Below are positions 27,108 to 36,649 of a DNA stretch of 47,034 nucleotides, one piece after another. Location: contig JAUSIP010000011.1 in NCBI GenBank assembly GCA_030648005.1, positions 1-47,034 of the forward strand. The letters are read 5' to 3'. Origin of the DNA: a bacterium. Its GTDB lineage: Bacteria; Patescibacteriota; Minisyncoccia; Phycocordibacterales; UBA12445. Below the pieces are notes generated by a model. The model saw only the letters and a list, made by a program, of their open reading frames with translations. It did not search any database and was not told the origin of the DNA. How positions within the stretch are numbered: position 1 is the first letter of the stretch; each line of letters opens with the position of its first letter. Made by a program: the position numbers and the translations under genes.

Positions 27108-27293
27108 TTAGCCCTTCAAAATAAACTTCTCCAATAGATAAACGAAAAATCCGTCAAAAACTGACAAGAAGAGCGCCGTGACAACGGATATGCCCATAAC
27201 TATAAGTGTATAGTTTATAGTTTGGGCTCTTGATGGCCAGCTAACATGCTTCAACTCGCCTTTTGTTTCGTTCATATAATCTTGAAATGCCAT
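27108..27293 (-). CDS. secE: Preprotein translocase SecE subunit
   Basis: MAFQDYMNETKGELKHVSWPSRAQTINYTLIVMGISVVTALFLSVFDGFF; directly upstream of nusG. Confidence 0.88.
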   Translation of the reverse strand: MAFQDYMNETKGELKHVSWPSRAQTINYTLIVMGISVVTALFLSVFDGFFVYLLEKFILKG

Positions 27294-27464
27294 ATTTGCT
27301 ATATTATCGCAATATCTCCTTAAAGTCCACACTGCCACAAATTATGCGCCAAATGTGAAAGTCCTAATAAAAAACGCCCCAAGGCGTATCTATAAGCTAT
27401 ATACTACTTATGTGGCGACAAATGTCAACCACAGATGCGGCAAAAAGAAGATTCAACCTCTACG

Positions 27465-28319
27465 TTAAGGTTGAACCTTCTTTTTGAACTCTAAGAATGT
27501 CTCCTGATCCCAAGAGAAACCGGCTGAACCTTTGTGTCCTCCACCGCCATACTTCTCCGCCAGCTTGGACACATCCACGGTGCCATCTGAACGTAAACTT
27601 ACAATGACTCTATTGCCTCGGCGAGACCAGACAATAGCGATTGGTGGCATTTTTTTATACAAAAACTCAGCTAAGAAAGATGTGTAGATCGGAGAATTGA
27701 CCATATAGCATTTGTGCCCTTCAAACTCTACCACCTCGGCATAACCCGCGATCTTCTTGATTACGTCATCCTTCTTCTTCAATAAGATCTTACCCTCAGC
27801 AACATATTTCTTCAGACCGGCAGGAGTATCCATCTCCTTAACCATCTTGTCCCAAACTTTGTAATCGAGCGGGTACAAAGTCGTTATCTCTGCAATCTCG
27901 GAAGTGTGCGGCAATTTAAATTTCCAGATATCTATATCTTCAACATTTTTAAAGAGACGCGGGAGTTTTTTGTCAGGGTGGAAATAATGCCAAGCCAAGA
28001 CAGCACCGGAATGCTCTATGTCCATGACACCGCCGGCCAGCTTCACTGCGGGGATATTGCTGACATGATGGTCTATTATCGTAAGTGACTTAACCTTCGG
28101 TAGGATCTCCTCAACTATCGGCAAAGGATAACTATAATCAATAGTGTAAACATGTTTGCCGTATATTAGATCAGGCGGAGGGGTGTTGTGATAGACACCA
28201 AGATATGTAGCTTTATTACCAAACTTCTTCCATGCCGCATAACTGCCGGCGAAACCGTCCGGACATTCAGCGTGGTAGAGTACTATTGTATCGGTCTCCC
28301 TATCTCCCTCTTTCTTCAT
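27465..28319 (-). CDS. DHH-family phosphoesterase
   Basis: LYHAECPDGFAGSYAAWKKFG, IIDHHVSN, YGGGGHKGSAGFSW. Confidence 0.85.
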   Translation of the reverse strand: MKKEGDRETDTIVLYHAECPDGFAGSYAAWKKFGNKATYLGVYHNTPPPDLIYGKHVYTIDYSYPLPIVEEILPKVKSLTIIDHHVSNIPAVKLAGGVMDIEHSGAVLAWHYFHPDKKLPRLFKNVEDIDIWKFKLPHTSEIAEITTLYPLDYKVWDKMVKEMDTPAGLKKYVAEGKILLKKKDDVIKKIAGYAEVVEFEGHKCYMVNSPIYTSFLAEFLYKKMPPIAIVWSRRGNRVIVSLRSDGTVDVSKLAEKYGGGGHKGSAGFSWDQETFLEFKKKVQP

Positions 28320-28395
28320 TCCACACAGGATAGCACAAGCATACCAGAGGGCAAGTCATAGATTATAAAACACCCCTTCTACAAGGGGCATTCGG

Positions 28396-29013
28396 CTAAT
28401 CAACACGCATAAGGAGATAGTGATCACTATAATAGTTATCAGAGAGATCATGGAGATGAACAGTCTTCTCTTTTACTAGCTTGCCATCCTGCTCCTTAAT
28501 ACTGAATCTAACGATCGGAGAGTAGTACAAGCTAAGCCACGAAGAGAGAGCTGATGCCTTCTTAATGACAGTCCCAAATGCAGCGATAGTACCGCCGTAT
28601 TCTAAACCAAGATCTTTAAAGCAACAAACTTGCCCCACAGCAACAGCCTCAGAGAAGCTCGCCAACTTCCATGAGAAGATCCTTGAGATCACCCTGATAG
28701 TGTAAATAGAAACGCCACCTGAACCATTATGAAAAGAGACTAGCTTGTACCTGCCACAGTGGGGAGGTTTATTCTTCTCAGATACTTTCCCTTTAACCAT
28801 ATCCTTGTCAACAAAGCGAAAATCGGGTGATTCGGCAAGCGATTCAATAGGAATATCAGCAATCTGAACCGGTTCGACAATATCAACACACTTCATCCTG
28901 CGGGCTGTGTTATACAGATAGATGCCGTATCTAAGAGCCTTCTCGATCGTCATTTGGGCGGCGAGTGTCTTCAGAAAATTCAGAATATGTTTCCACAGAT
29001 CCGCTTTTCTCAT
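28396..29013 (-). CDS. Hypothetical protein
   Basis: 205 aa ORF with RBS-like aaggagg upstream; no family recognised. Confidence 0.65.
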   Translation of the reverse strand: MRKADLWKHILNFLKTLAAQMTIEKALRYGIYLYNTARRMKCVDIVEPVQIADIPIESLAESPDFRFVDKDMVKGKVSEKNKPPHCGRYKLVSFHNGSGGVSIYTIRVISRIFSWKLASFSEAVAVGQVCCFKDLGLEYGGTIAAFGTVIKKASALSSWLSLYYSPIVRFSIKEQDGKLVKEKTVHLHDLSDNYYSDHYLLMRVD

Positions 29014-29108
29014 TTACCTCCTCCTTGGAAGTTTCATCTCAAAGAGCCTTTAAACCGTTTTGTTCTAAATTCAGAATTACACGAGTAAAAAACTAAGTCA
29101 AACCCTTA

Positions 29109-29897
29109 TTATTTATCTCGCAGAGCTGTATCCACCATAACTTTCAAAGATTCATAAGGCAGTGCGCCATCTATCGGATACTTCTTGCCTGTAGCAGAGA
29201 TGATCACAGAATAAGGAGTACCCCGTCCGCCAGCCGAAGACGCATCATCTACATCCATCTGTACCTTCGCGGCATATCGTCCACTTGAAAGACATGTCTG
29301 AAACTTTGTCTTATCTAACTTCACAAACTCTGCAATCTTCGGCAGTTCTGCTGAGTCAAGCTGGTTATTGGAAGGGGTGACTTCCATCAATCTATCGAGA
29401 TATGCCCAAAACTTATCATTGCCGCCCAGCTCATTAGCACACTCAAGAGCTTCTGACTCCTTGCGAGCTTTCGAGTGTAGGGCATCGAGCGGGAAGTGGC
29501 GATAAACCCAAGCAACTTTATTGTTCTTACTATAGCTGTCCATTACCTGATTCATTGTGGAGTGGAATCTTTTACAGAAAGGGCATTCCGTATCGGAGTA
29601 AACCACGAACTTAACGGTAGAGTCCAAAGAACCACGGATATGGTCTTCGTTACTTACCGGCCGGAGTTTAATGTCAGTCGGCTTGATCGGCTCTACACCG
29701 CTTAGCGGGGCATTATTATCCGAACCACCATTGACCTCATACTGCAAGCCTCCGCCAGCCGGCGAAGTAGCACCTTTTGTTGCAACTATCGAGACGGCAA
29801 TAATAATACCGGCAATAATAATCGCCACTGGAACTGATAATTCTGTTTTTGTCTTACTACTTTCTTCATTCATAATCTTTTTAATTAAAATTAACAA
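29109..29897 (-). CDS. DsbA/thioredoxin-fold thiol-disulfide oxidoreductase, membrane-anchored (start may be 29870)
   Basis: TM segment then VYSDTECPFCKRFHSTMNQVM (CPFC), GRGTPYSVI. Confidence 0.88.
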   Translation of the reverse strand: MLILIKKIMNEESSKTKTELSVPVAIIIAGIIIAVSIVATKGATSPAGGGLQYEVNGGSDNNAPLSGVEPIKPTDIKLRPVSNEDHIRGSLDSTVKFVVYSDTECPFCKRFHSTMNQVMDSYSKNNKVAWVYRHFPLDALHSKARKESEALECANELGGNDKFWAYLDRLMEVTPSNNQLDSAELPKIAEFVKLDKTKFQTCLSSGRYAAKVQMDVDDASSAGGRGTPYSVIISATGKKYPIDGALPYESLKVMVDTALRDK

Positions 29898-29967
29898 TCA
29901 TATTATAGCAGAAAAATAAAAAGATCCGCCATCTAGCGGATCTTTTTATTTAAACTAACTTATTTTA

Positions 29968-30888
29968 TTACTTGAGAGCCTTGAGCGCAGCTTGCAACTC
30001 AGCGATCTTTAGCAACAAAGTATTGATCAAAGCTAGAGTAGCAGGAGATGATGCCGGAGCAGAAGCTGAAGCAGTTCCTCCATATATCTCATTGAACTTA
30101 GCTCTAGTCTTAGGTCCAAAATTACCGTAACCAACATCACTCTTGCCAGCTACGCCATACTTCTCCTGGAATCTTTGCACCGCGCGCTTGGTAGCCGGGC
30201 CAAACAGTCCTGTCTTAAGCCCCTCAGGATAGACAGACTTATCGCCAGAGAAAGCTTCTTGCACTCTCTTCACGTCATCACTCCTCTCTCCAAGTTTGAT
30301 CTGCCTACTGATCATGACAGCAACTGCTTTGTTTGTTCCTGGAGTTGATGGCACGACTGGAGCTGTTCCGACTGCTGACGGTGTAGGAAGTGTGACTGTA
30401 GCCACAGGTGCAGGTGTTGGGGCAGGCGAAGGTGATGCCGAAGCTCCTCCTCCACCACCTGATCCAGCTCCACCTGAACTTCCAGTACCGCCACTAGTAC
30501 CTGAGCCTGTACAAGTGTTAGTTGTTGGGGTTACGGTGATCTGAAGACCAGTAGCGCCGGAAGTTGGGTTGGTGATTGTATAAGTGCTGTCATTGGCATT
30601 ACAAGTCAATGCTGTGTTCAACTGATTAGCTCCTGCCGGCTGACTGAAGCTCATTGTTCTCTTGGCGGCGGACACGATTGTGATAGTAGAGTTGTTTGAG
30701 ACTGTGAAGACAACACTAGTGCCATCTGTAACGACACTATCTGGATTGTTAACTCCGGAGGTGGTCAAGCTTACTCCGCTAGCCACAAGGATCAGTCCTG
30801 AACCCAGACTTACCTCTTGGACAGCGAACGCCGATGCCGGAAGTAGTAGGGACAGAAGGATCGACAGTTTAATTAAGTAATTTTTCAT
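29968..30888 (-). CDS. Secreted peptidoglycan-binding-domain protein
   Basis: Signal peptide; LGERSDDVKRVQEAFSGDKSVYPEGLKTGLFGPATKRAVQRFQEKYGV. Confidence 0.85.
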   Translation of the reverse strand: MKNYLIKLSILLSLLLPASAFAVQEVSLGSGLILVASGVSLTTSGVNNPDSVVTDGTSVVFTVSNNSTITIVSAAKRTMSFSQPAGANQLNTALTCNANDSTYTITNPTSGATGLQITVTPTTNTCTGSGTSGGTGSSGGAGSGGGGGASASPSPAPTPAPVATVTLPTPSAVGTAPVVPSTPGTNKAVAVMISRQIKLGERSDDVKRVQEAFSGDKSVYPEGLKTGLFGPATKRAVQRFQEKYGVAGKSDVGYGNFGPKTRAKFNEIYGGTASASAPASSPATLALINTLLLKIAELQAALKALK

Positions 30889-30912
30889 AATAGATTTAAT
30901 TAATTGTTAAAT

Positions 30913-31749
30913 CTATCGGATGCCGAAGAATTGCAAACTTAATGGAGTTGTTGATAGAGTTGTGCCATTAATTATTCCTGTGTTAGCAAACTGAACAGCA
31001 ATGTTTGTAGCAGAAGTTGAAGAAGCGGCTAAGATTACGAAGTTTGCGGGGAGAGAGGTCGTAGCCTGGACAAATATTCTATGAGTTGTCTCAAGTACAC
31101 CACCAGAGACATTGGCTGTACAAGCTAAACTAGGAGCCGAGGTAGTAGCGGCAACGGTCTGACTAGCTGCTATTGTACAGAAGCCATGGATCATATTAGC
31201 TATAGGAGTACCTGCATTTGCACCACCCACAGTAACAGTACCTGTTGCAATCAAGTTAGCCATAGTTGATGTGCCAGAGATCAGTTCGTTGCCCTGTACT
31301 GACAGGAGTGCGCCTGGAGTTGATGATCCGACACCAACACTTCCGGTAGATGTAATTGTTGTTGTACCTGTGCCTCCAGCATAGAATGCAGTATGTACAG
31401 ACAGGAGTGATGTAGTTGCGCCACCGTTCAAAGTAGCTAAGCCAGTCAGAGTTGAAGCACCAGTGAGTGTAGAAGCCCCAGTAACAGTCAGTGTACCCTG
31501 CATAGATACATTACCCGCGTTAGTTGTCGTAGCCATGCCGTTAACTACAATACTGTTAGATGCAGACAAAGCTGTCGTTGAAGCACCGCCACTTAAGGTA
31601 GCTAAGCCAGTAACGGCAAGAGTGCCACCTGTATCAATATTGCTATTAATCGTTGTCGAGGCCGAAGCGACGGTGACAACCATCATGGTCGTCAAGATAC
31701 TTGCGATTGTGGTCGATAGAAAACTATCTCGTTTGAAAAACTTTTTCAT
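30913..31749 (-). CDS. Secreted Thr/Ser/Ala-rich repetitive protein
   Basis: N-terminal hydrophobic segment; degenerate repeats TLTVTGASTLTGASTLTGLATLNGGATT. Confidence 0.7.
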   Translation of the reverse strand: MKKFFKRDSFLSTTIASILTTMMVVTVASASTTINSNIDTGGTLAVTGLATLSGGASTTALSASNSIVVNGMATTTNAGNVSMQGTLTVTGASTLTGASTLTGLATLNGGATTSLLSVHTAFYAGGTGTTTITSTGSVGVGSSTPGALLSVQGNELISGTSTMANLIATGTVTVGGANAGTPIANMIHGFCTIAASQTVAATTSAPSLACTANVSGGVLETTHRIFVQATTSLPANFVILAASSTSATNIAVQFANTGIINGTTLSTTPLSLQFFGIR

Positions 31750-31946
31750 ATTAACTAATTTCTTAATAATAACTTCTAATAAACAATAGTAACCTTTTTA
31801 GTATACCAGCGATTATATAGTATGCAAAAAGGATTGTGGATAACATGTTCATATGATAGGGTAAAAAACGGAACACGAACGCTGTTCCTTGAATTTTCAA
31901 AGGCTCCGCTCCGCCAGTTGGCGGATGGCGGAAGGAGATGTGTGAG

Positions 31947-33365
31947 ATGAACGACTGCCTGCGAGTGAATGCCACTAAAGGCCACAACTTCTGCTCTACA
32001 AGAAGTAGCAAACGATCCGCTTTGGCCCTGGTTACTATCGCCTCTCTGATTTTCACTATCTATTTGGCCGACAGGCTCTGGAGCGCTCCTGCTCATACCT
32101 ATCTGGTTAAGCTCAATAGTCAACCGCTCTTTGGTGTCAACCACAACAAAGTCTGCCTGCCTCTTTTTGACGATCTGATAGCGAAGAACAGTGCCCATGT
32201 TGAGGATATGTATCCCAACAACAACGAAGGTGAGCTCGGCAAGTGGGTCACTGTGACATCCAAAGAGGATATCACTTCGGAACTCACCGCTGATACCTAT
32301 GATGTCGCTGTTGTTGAAGATGGTTCTACTGTTGTCAGGATTCCAGAATTGGGTAACTATATCCGCCCGAATGATAACGTAAGAAATGACAAGACATGGG
32401 GCCTTCGTCTCCCGAAGATTAAGGAAGGGCGCGACATCCTAGTACCGCTTCGGAAGGTCGTAGTCGCCGTAGTCGATACCGGTATTGATATCAAGCATCC
32501 GGCGCTTAAGGACAGCCTCGTCAAGGGGCGGAACTTCGCTGGTGGAGACCCTGAAGACGTCAGTAACCGCAACAAGAACGAGTCACATTCAACACATGTC
32601 TCTGGTACAATCATCGCCAAGCCTGGTGCAGACGGATTCTACGGCATTGCCTATGGTTACGCCGTAGTCATGCCGGTACGAGTGCTTGATGAAAGCGGTT
32701 CGGGGACATGGGAGAGCGTCTCACGCGGGATCATCTATGCGACAGATACTGGCGCGAATGTCATCAATATGAGTCTTGGCGGAGGCTATTCCGAAGCAAT
32801 GCGCGATGCCTGCAAATATGCTAAAGGCAAGGGTGTAGTCATCGTATGTGCCAAGGGTAACTCCGGCAACGACAGACCTCAATATCCAGGATCATTCCCG
32901 GAAGTTATCGGGGTAAATGCGACGGCGCTCAAGACCGACGGTAACGAAGAAAGAGCCATCTTCTCAAGTTACGGCGAGAATTCCACCTGTTCCGCCCCTG
33001 GACACTTCATCTACTCTACTCTGCCAGGCGGCAAATACGGCTTCTACTCCGGCACCTCTATGGCTTGCCCCCATGCAGCAGGCTGTAGTGCCTTGATCCT
33101 CTGCCAAGAGAAGCTTACTCCCGATCAGATCAAATCAATCATGCAGACCCGCGGCGACACTCTCCAGACCGACAAACCGATCGGCCTTCGGATTAATCTC
33201 CCGAAATTCTTAAAAAATAAAGACGCCCGTGTCGACTTGAGAAAGCCAGAATACAGACGAGACCACAACTGGCGATATAATAGAAACACCAGCGAATGGT
33301 ATACCTATCGCGACACCCATCATTATAATAGTGCGCAACGAAGAATCTTTCAGCCTCTGCCCTAA
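31947..33365 (+). CDS. S8 (subtilisin-like) serine protease
   Basis: VAVVDTGIDIKHP, NESHSTHVSGTI, SGTSMACPHAAGCSAL; RBS aaggag 9 nt upstream of ATG 31947. Confidence 0.92.
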   Translation: MNDCLRVNATKGHNFCSTRSSKRSALALVTIASLIFTIYLADRLWSAPAHTYLVKLNSQPLFGVNHNKVCLPLFDDLIAKNSAHVEDMYPNNNEGELGKWVTVTSKEDITSELTADTYDVAVVEDGSTVVRIPELGNYIRPNDNVRNDKTWGLRLPKIKEGRDILVPLRKVVVAVVDTGIDIKHPALKDSLVKGRNFAGGDPEDVSNRNKNESHSTHVSGTIIAKPGADGFYGIAYGYAVVMPVRVLDESGSGTWESVSRGIIYATDTGANVINMSLGGGYSEAMRDACKYAKGKGVVIVCAKGNSGNDRPQYPGSFPEVIGVNATALKTDGNEERAIFSSYGENSTCSAPGHFIYSTLPGGKYGFYSGTSMACPHAAGCSALILCQEKLTPDQIKSIMQTRGDTLQTDKPIGLRINLPKFLKNKDARVDLRKPEYRRDHNWRYNRNTSEWYTYRDTHHYNSAQRRIFQPLP

Positions 33366-33415
33366 ACTAAAGCTAATGTTCAATCCCCCGCATTCAGGGG
33401 GATTTTTTTATTTAT

Positions 33416-33748
33416 CTAAAAAAATAGATGAAGAACAGTATTCACAACACACATTACAATACTGAAAAGTATGGCTGATTTCAAACTATCAACCTTAAAG
33501 CCAGGCACTATCCCGGAGACGATCAGGATCAGAATACCGTTTATAACAAAAGTGAAGAGTCCGAGAGTTAGAAGGGTTATAGGAAAAGCCAAGAGAGAGA
33601 TAATAGGTTTAATAAAGATATTCACTAATCCCAAAACAATAGCGGTAAAGAGAGCGCTCGAAAAACCAGCGACATGAACCCCAGGCAAGATATATGCTGA
33701 TAAAATGACCACTACACTACTAATTAAAAGGTTGTATAACATATTCAC
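33416..33748 (-). CDS. Phage holin family / four-TM membrane protein
   Basis: Four hydrophobic helices; VVILSAYILPGVHVAGF...LGLVNIFIKPIISLLAFPITLLTLGLFTFVINGIL. Confidence 0.82.
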   Translation of the reverse strand: MNMLYNLLISSVVVILSAYILPGVHVAGFSSALFTAIVLGLVNIFIKPIISLLAFPITLLTLGLFTFVINGILILIVSGIVPGFKVDSLKSAILFSIVMCVVNTVLHLFF

Positions 33749-33780
33749 ATTGTACTACTTAGAGGTTGAACCTCCAAGTG

Positions 33781-33809
33781 GAATGTTCGAAGACCGACTT
33801 CGAACATTC
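33781..33809. repeat. 12-bp-arm palindrome immediately after glmS stop
   Basis: gaatgttcgaag accga cttcgaacattc; same core as 23834..23862 in folA. Confidence 0.85.
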
Positions 33810-35654
33810 TTATTCGACAGTTACGGATTTGGCCAAGTTGCGGGGTTTATCGACATTGAGTCCGCGAAGGACAGCAAAGTAGTAGGCGAAGAATTGTAGA
33901 GGTATGACGGAGAGGATCGGCGAGAGCATTTCGAGCGTCTTCGGCACATAAAACACATCATCAGCGAGCTTCGCCAGTTCTTCGTCCCCTTCCGTCCCAA
34001 TAGCTAACACCGGCCCACGACGAGCCTTGATCTCCTGAATATTCGAGATCATCTTCTCATAGACACTATCACGCAGGGCCACAGCCACTGTCGGGAAGTT
34101 CTCATCTATCATCGCGATCGGACCATGCTTCATCTCCCCCGCTCCGCACCCTTCAGCATGGACGTAAGATATCTCTTTAAGCTTTAACGCCCCCTCAAAT
34201 GCTATTGCATAGTTGTATTTCCTGCCCAGATACAGAAAATCCTCGAATTTATTATATTTCTCTGCTATTTTTTTTATATTCGCTAAATTACCTGAATCTA
34301 AGATCTTTTTTATCTTCTCCGGTAGGTCAAGCAACTCCTCCGCAATCTTCTTGCCCGTCACCAGCGACATCTGCCTCTGCCTACCCATATATAGAGTAAA
34401 GAGTGCCAATGCAGTGAGCTGGGAGATGAAAGCCTTAGTCGAAGCCACACCTATCTCCGGACCGGCATGGTTATACACTCCGGCGTCCGTATCGCGAGCA
34501 ATGGTCGAGCCGACGGTATTTACAATACCAATTGTCAGCGCCCCCTTTCTCTTACCTTCACGTATCGCCTCGAGCGTATCAGCCGTCTCCCCCGACTGTG
34601 ATATAGCCAGAATCGCCGTCCCCTCATCTATAACCGGCTTCCTGTATCTGAATTCTGAACCGACCTCCACCTCGACAGGTATACCCGCATACTCCTCAAG
34701 CATATATTCGCCGACAAGACCGGAATAGTAAGCCGTACCGCAACCGACTATTATGATCCTTTTGATCTGTCGCAAACGATCCTTCACCGACTCCAGACCA
34801 CCGAGCTTGGCCATGCCGTCTTCTACCAGCAATCTGCCTCGCAAGGTGTTCTTCACCACCTCCGGAGCTTCCATCATCTCCTTCATCATGAAGTGATCGT
34901 ATCCGCCCTTCTGCACCTCCTCCACGCTCCACTCTATCTGATCCGGCTCTCTATTAACCTGCACGTTATCAAGATTAAAGATAGTGTGACTATCGGGCGT
35001 AATTATTGCCATCTCGCCGTCGTTCATATATATGACGTTCTTCGTATGTCTCAATATCGGTGTCGGATCGGAAGCGATAAAGTTCTCTCCGTCTCCCAAG
35101 CCGATGACCAGGGGCGAACCCATCCGTGCGGCGAAGATCTTCTCCGGCTCTTTGTCGTACATGATAGCCAAGCCATATGTGCCCCGAAGCTCTTTTAATG
35201 TCTGATTTATGGCCTGTTCTATTTTTAACCTCTTCAATTTATCTACGATCAGATGCGCCACGACTTCAGAATCAGTTTCAGACGCAAATTTATAACCCTT
35301 AGTCTGCAAGGCCTGCTTCAACTCTTTATAATTCTCAATTATTCCGTTGTGCACGATCCAAACTTTACCAGACTCATCGCTGTGTGGGTGAGCATTAGCT
35401 TTCGACGGCACACCATGAGTCGCCCAACGGGTGTGCGAGATGCCTGCAGTACCTGAATACGCGTCAGTAATCTTACTTGCAAGGTTATTAACCGGCCCAA
35501 CAGCCTTGACCAACTTACTTGGAAGCTTAGCTTCCAAGTTTCCAGACAAGAAGATCCCGGCCGAATCGTATCCCCGATATTCAAGTGCCCTCAAGCCATC
35601 GATCAAGATCGGCGCCGCGTTTCTTTTCCCCGTATAAGCTACTATTCCACACAT
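33810..35654 (-). CDS. glmS: Glutamine--fructose-6-phosphate aminotransferase
   Basis: MCGIVAYTGKRNAAPILIDGLRALEYRGYDSAGI; SIS domains; C-terminal NLAKSVTVE. Confidence 0.96.
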   Translation of the reverse strand: MCGIVAYTGKRNAAPILIDGLRALEYRGYDSAGIFLSGNLEAKLPSKLVKAVGPVNNLASKITDAYSGTAGISHTRWATHGVPSKANAHPHSDESGKVWIVHNGIIENYKELKQALQTKGYKFASETDSEVVAHLIVDKLKRLKIEQAINQTLKELRGTYGLAIMYDKEPEKIFAARMGSPLVIGLGDGENFIASDPTPILRHTKNVIYMNDGEMAIITPDSHTIFNLDNVQVNREPDQIEWSVEEVQKGGYDHFMMKEMMEAPEVVKNTLRGRLLVEDGMAKLGGLESVKDRLRQIKRIIIVGCGTAYYSGLVGEYMLEEYAGIPVEVEVGSEFRYRKPVIDEGTAILAISQSGETADTLEAIREGKRKGALTIGIVNTVGSTIARDTDAGVYNHAGPEIGVASTKAFISQLTALALFTLYMGRQRQMSLVTGKKIAEELLDLPEKIKKILDSGNLANIKKIAEKYNKFEDFLYLGRKYNYAIAFEGALKLKEISYVHAEGCGAGEMKHGPIAMIDENFPTVAVALRDSVYEKMISNIQEIKARRGPVLAIGTEGDEELAKLADDVFYVPKTLEMLSPILSVIPLQFFAYYFAVLRGLNVDKPRNLAKSVTVE

Positions 35655-35739
35655 ACAAACTATAACAGGTACATTATTAAAAGGTGACCTGTGTTATTAT
35701 ATATCTATTATCAATAAATATTATTAATTAATTTATAAA

Positions 35740-36552
35740 ATGAATATAAAAAAGGTAGCATTGGGAGGAGTGCTAATAGCCTCGCTCATAACACCGGCGT
35801 TTAGTGCCTTAGCCGCACCCTTACCATCGGTTCGCGGAGGATCTTTGCCTGTGTCGCCGGCGGTTCGTGGTGGATCACTTCCTGTTTCTCCAGCTCTTCC
35901 ACCATCTCCAGCAGTTAGGGGTGAAGCCTTACCTGTTTCTCCTGCTCTTCCACCGTCTCCTGCAGTTCGCGGTGGATCTCTACCTGTATCGCCGGCTGTT
36001 CGTGGCGGATCTCTACCTGTTTCCCCGGCTGTTCGCGGAGGATCATTACCAGCACAACCTGCACTCCGCGGCAATGTTGTGGTTCCTGCACCAACCCCAT
36101 GTAAAAGCTCTTTTGTTCTAGGGAGATTTTCCCCATGTCCTCCAACGACCAACACACCTTCCACAGGCACCAATAATACCATTCCCAACAACAATAATAA
36201 CAATAGAATTATCCCGCTACCTGCACGAGGAAGAACACCACCACCCCCTTCACAAAGAACAGTACCTCCTTCAACCAATACTCAAGGAGGTATTCCTGGA
36301 CGAGGAACACCACCAACAATCAACACTCGAGGACAGATCATCCCTATACCTGGTAATGGGGTTATACCAGGGCCTGAAAGAACCGTTGCACCTGGACCAG
36401 ATAGAACTGTTGCACCAGGCCCAGACAGAACTACAGCTCCTGGCCCTGAGAGAACCAGACAGCCTGGCTCCAGTCTTCCTATTGGCTCCAACTTTGCCGC
36501 AGTATTAGTGAATACCCTACTGAGTCCTTTCAGGTGGCTAATGGGCAAATAA
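35740..36552 (+). CDS. Secreted Pro-rich repeat protein, surface family member 1
   Basis: Signal peptide MNIKKVALGGVLIASLITPAFSALA; VRGGSLPVSPA repeats; C-tail SLPIGSNFAAVLVNTLLSPFRWLMGK. Confidence 0.8.
   Translation: MNIKKVALGGVLIASLITPAFSALAAPLPSVRGGSLPVSPAVRGGSLPVSPALPPSPAVRGEALPVSPALPPSPAVRGGSLPVSPAVRGGSLPVSPAVRGGSLPAQPALRGNVVVPAPTPCKSSFVLGRFSPCPPTTNTPSTGTNNTIPNNNNNNRIIPLPARGRTPPPPSQRTVPPSTNTQGGIPGRGTPPTINTRGQIIPIPGNGVIPGPERTVAPGPDRTVAPGPDRTTAPGPERTRQPGSSLPIGSNFAAVLVNTLLSPFRWLMGK
35830..36060 (+). repeat. In-gene tandem repeats encoding (P)AVRGGSLPVSP
   Basis: Repeated gttcg(c/t)gg(a/t)ggatc(t/a)(c/t)t(a/t)cctgt units. Confidence 0.85.
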
Positions 36553-36649
36553 CTATTAACTAAGCAGTTGAACGCAGGGCGCCCGATGATATCGGGCGTT
36601 TTGTGTTATTATATAATTATTAATAAAATATTATTAGTTAATTAATAAA

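Noticed and set aside
31896-31937. Palindrome ccgctccgccagttggcggatggcgg upstream of the S8 protease as a possible riboswitch
   Set aside because: A short inverted repeat near the RBS only; no recognisable riboswitch class.
35733-36278. 181 aa minus-strand ORF opposite surface family member 1
   Set aside because: Gly/Thr-rich antisense artefact of the Pro-rich tandem repeats.
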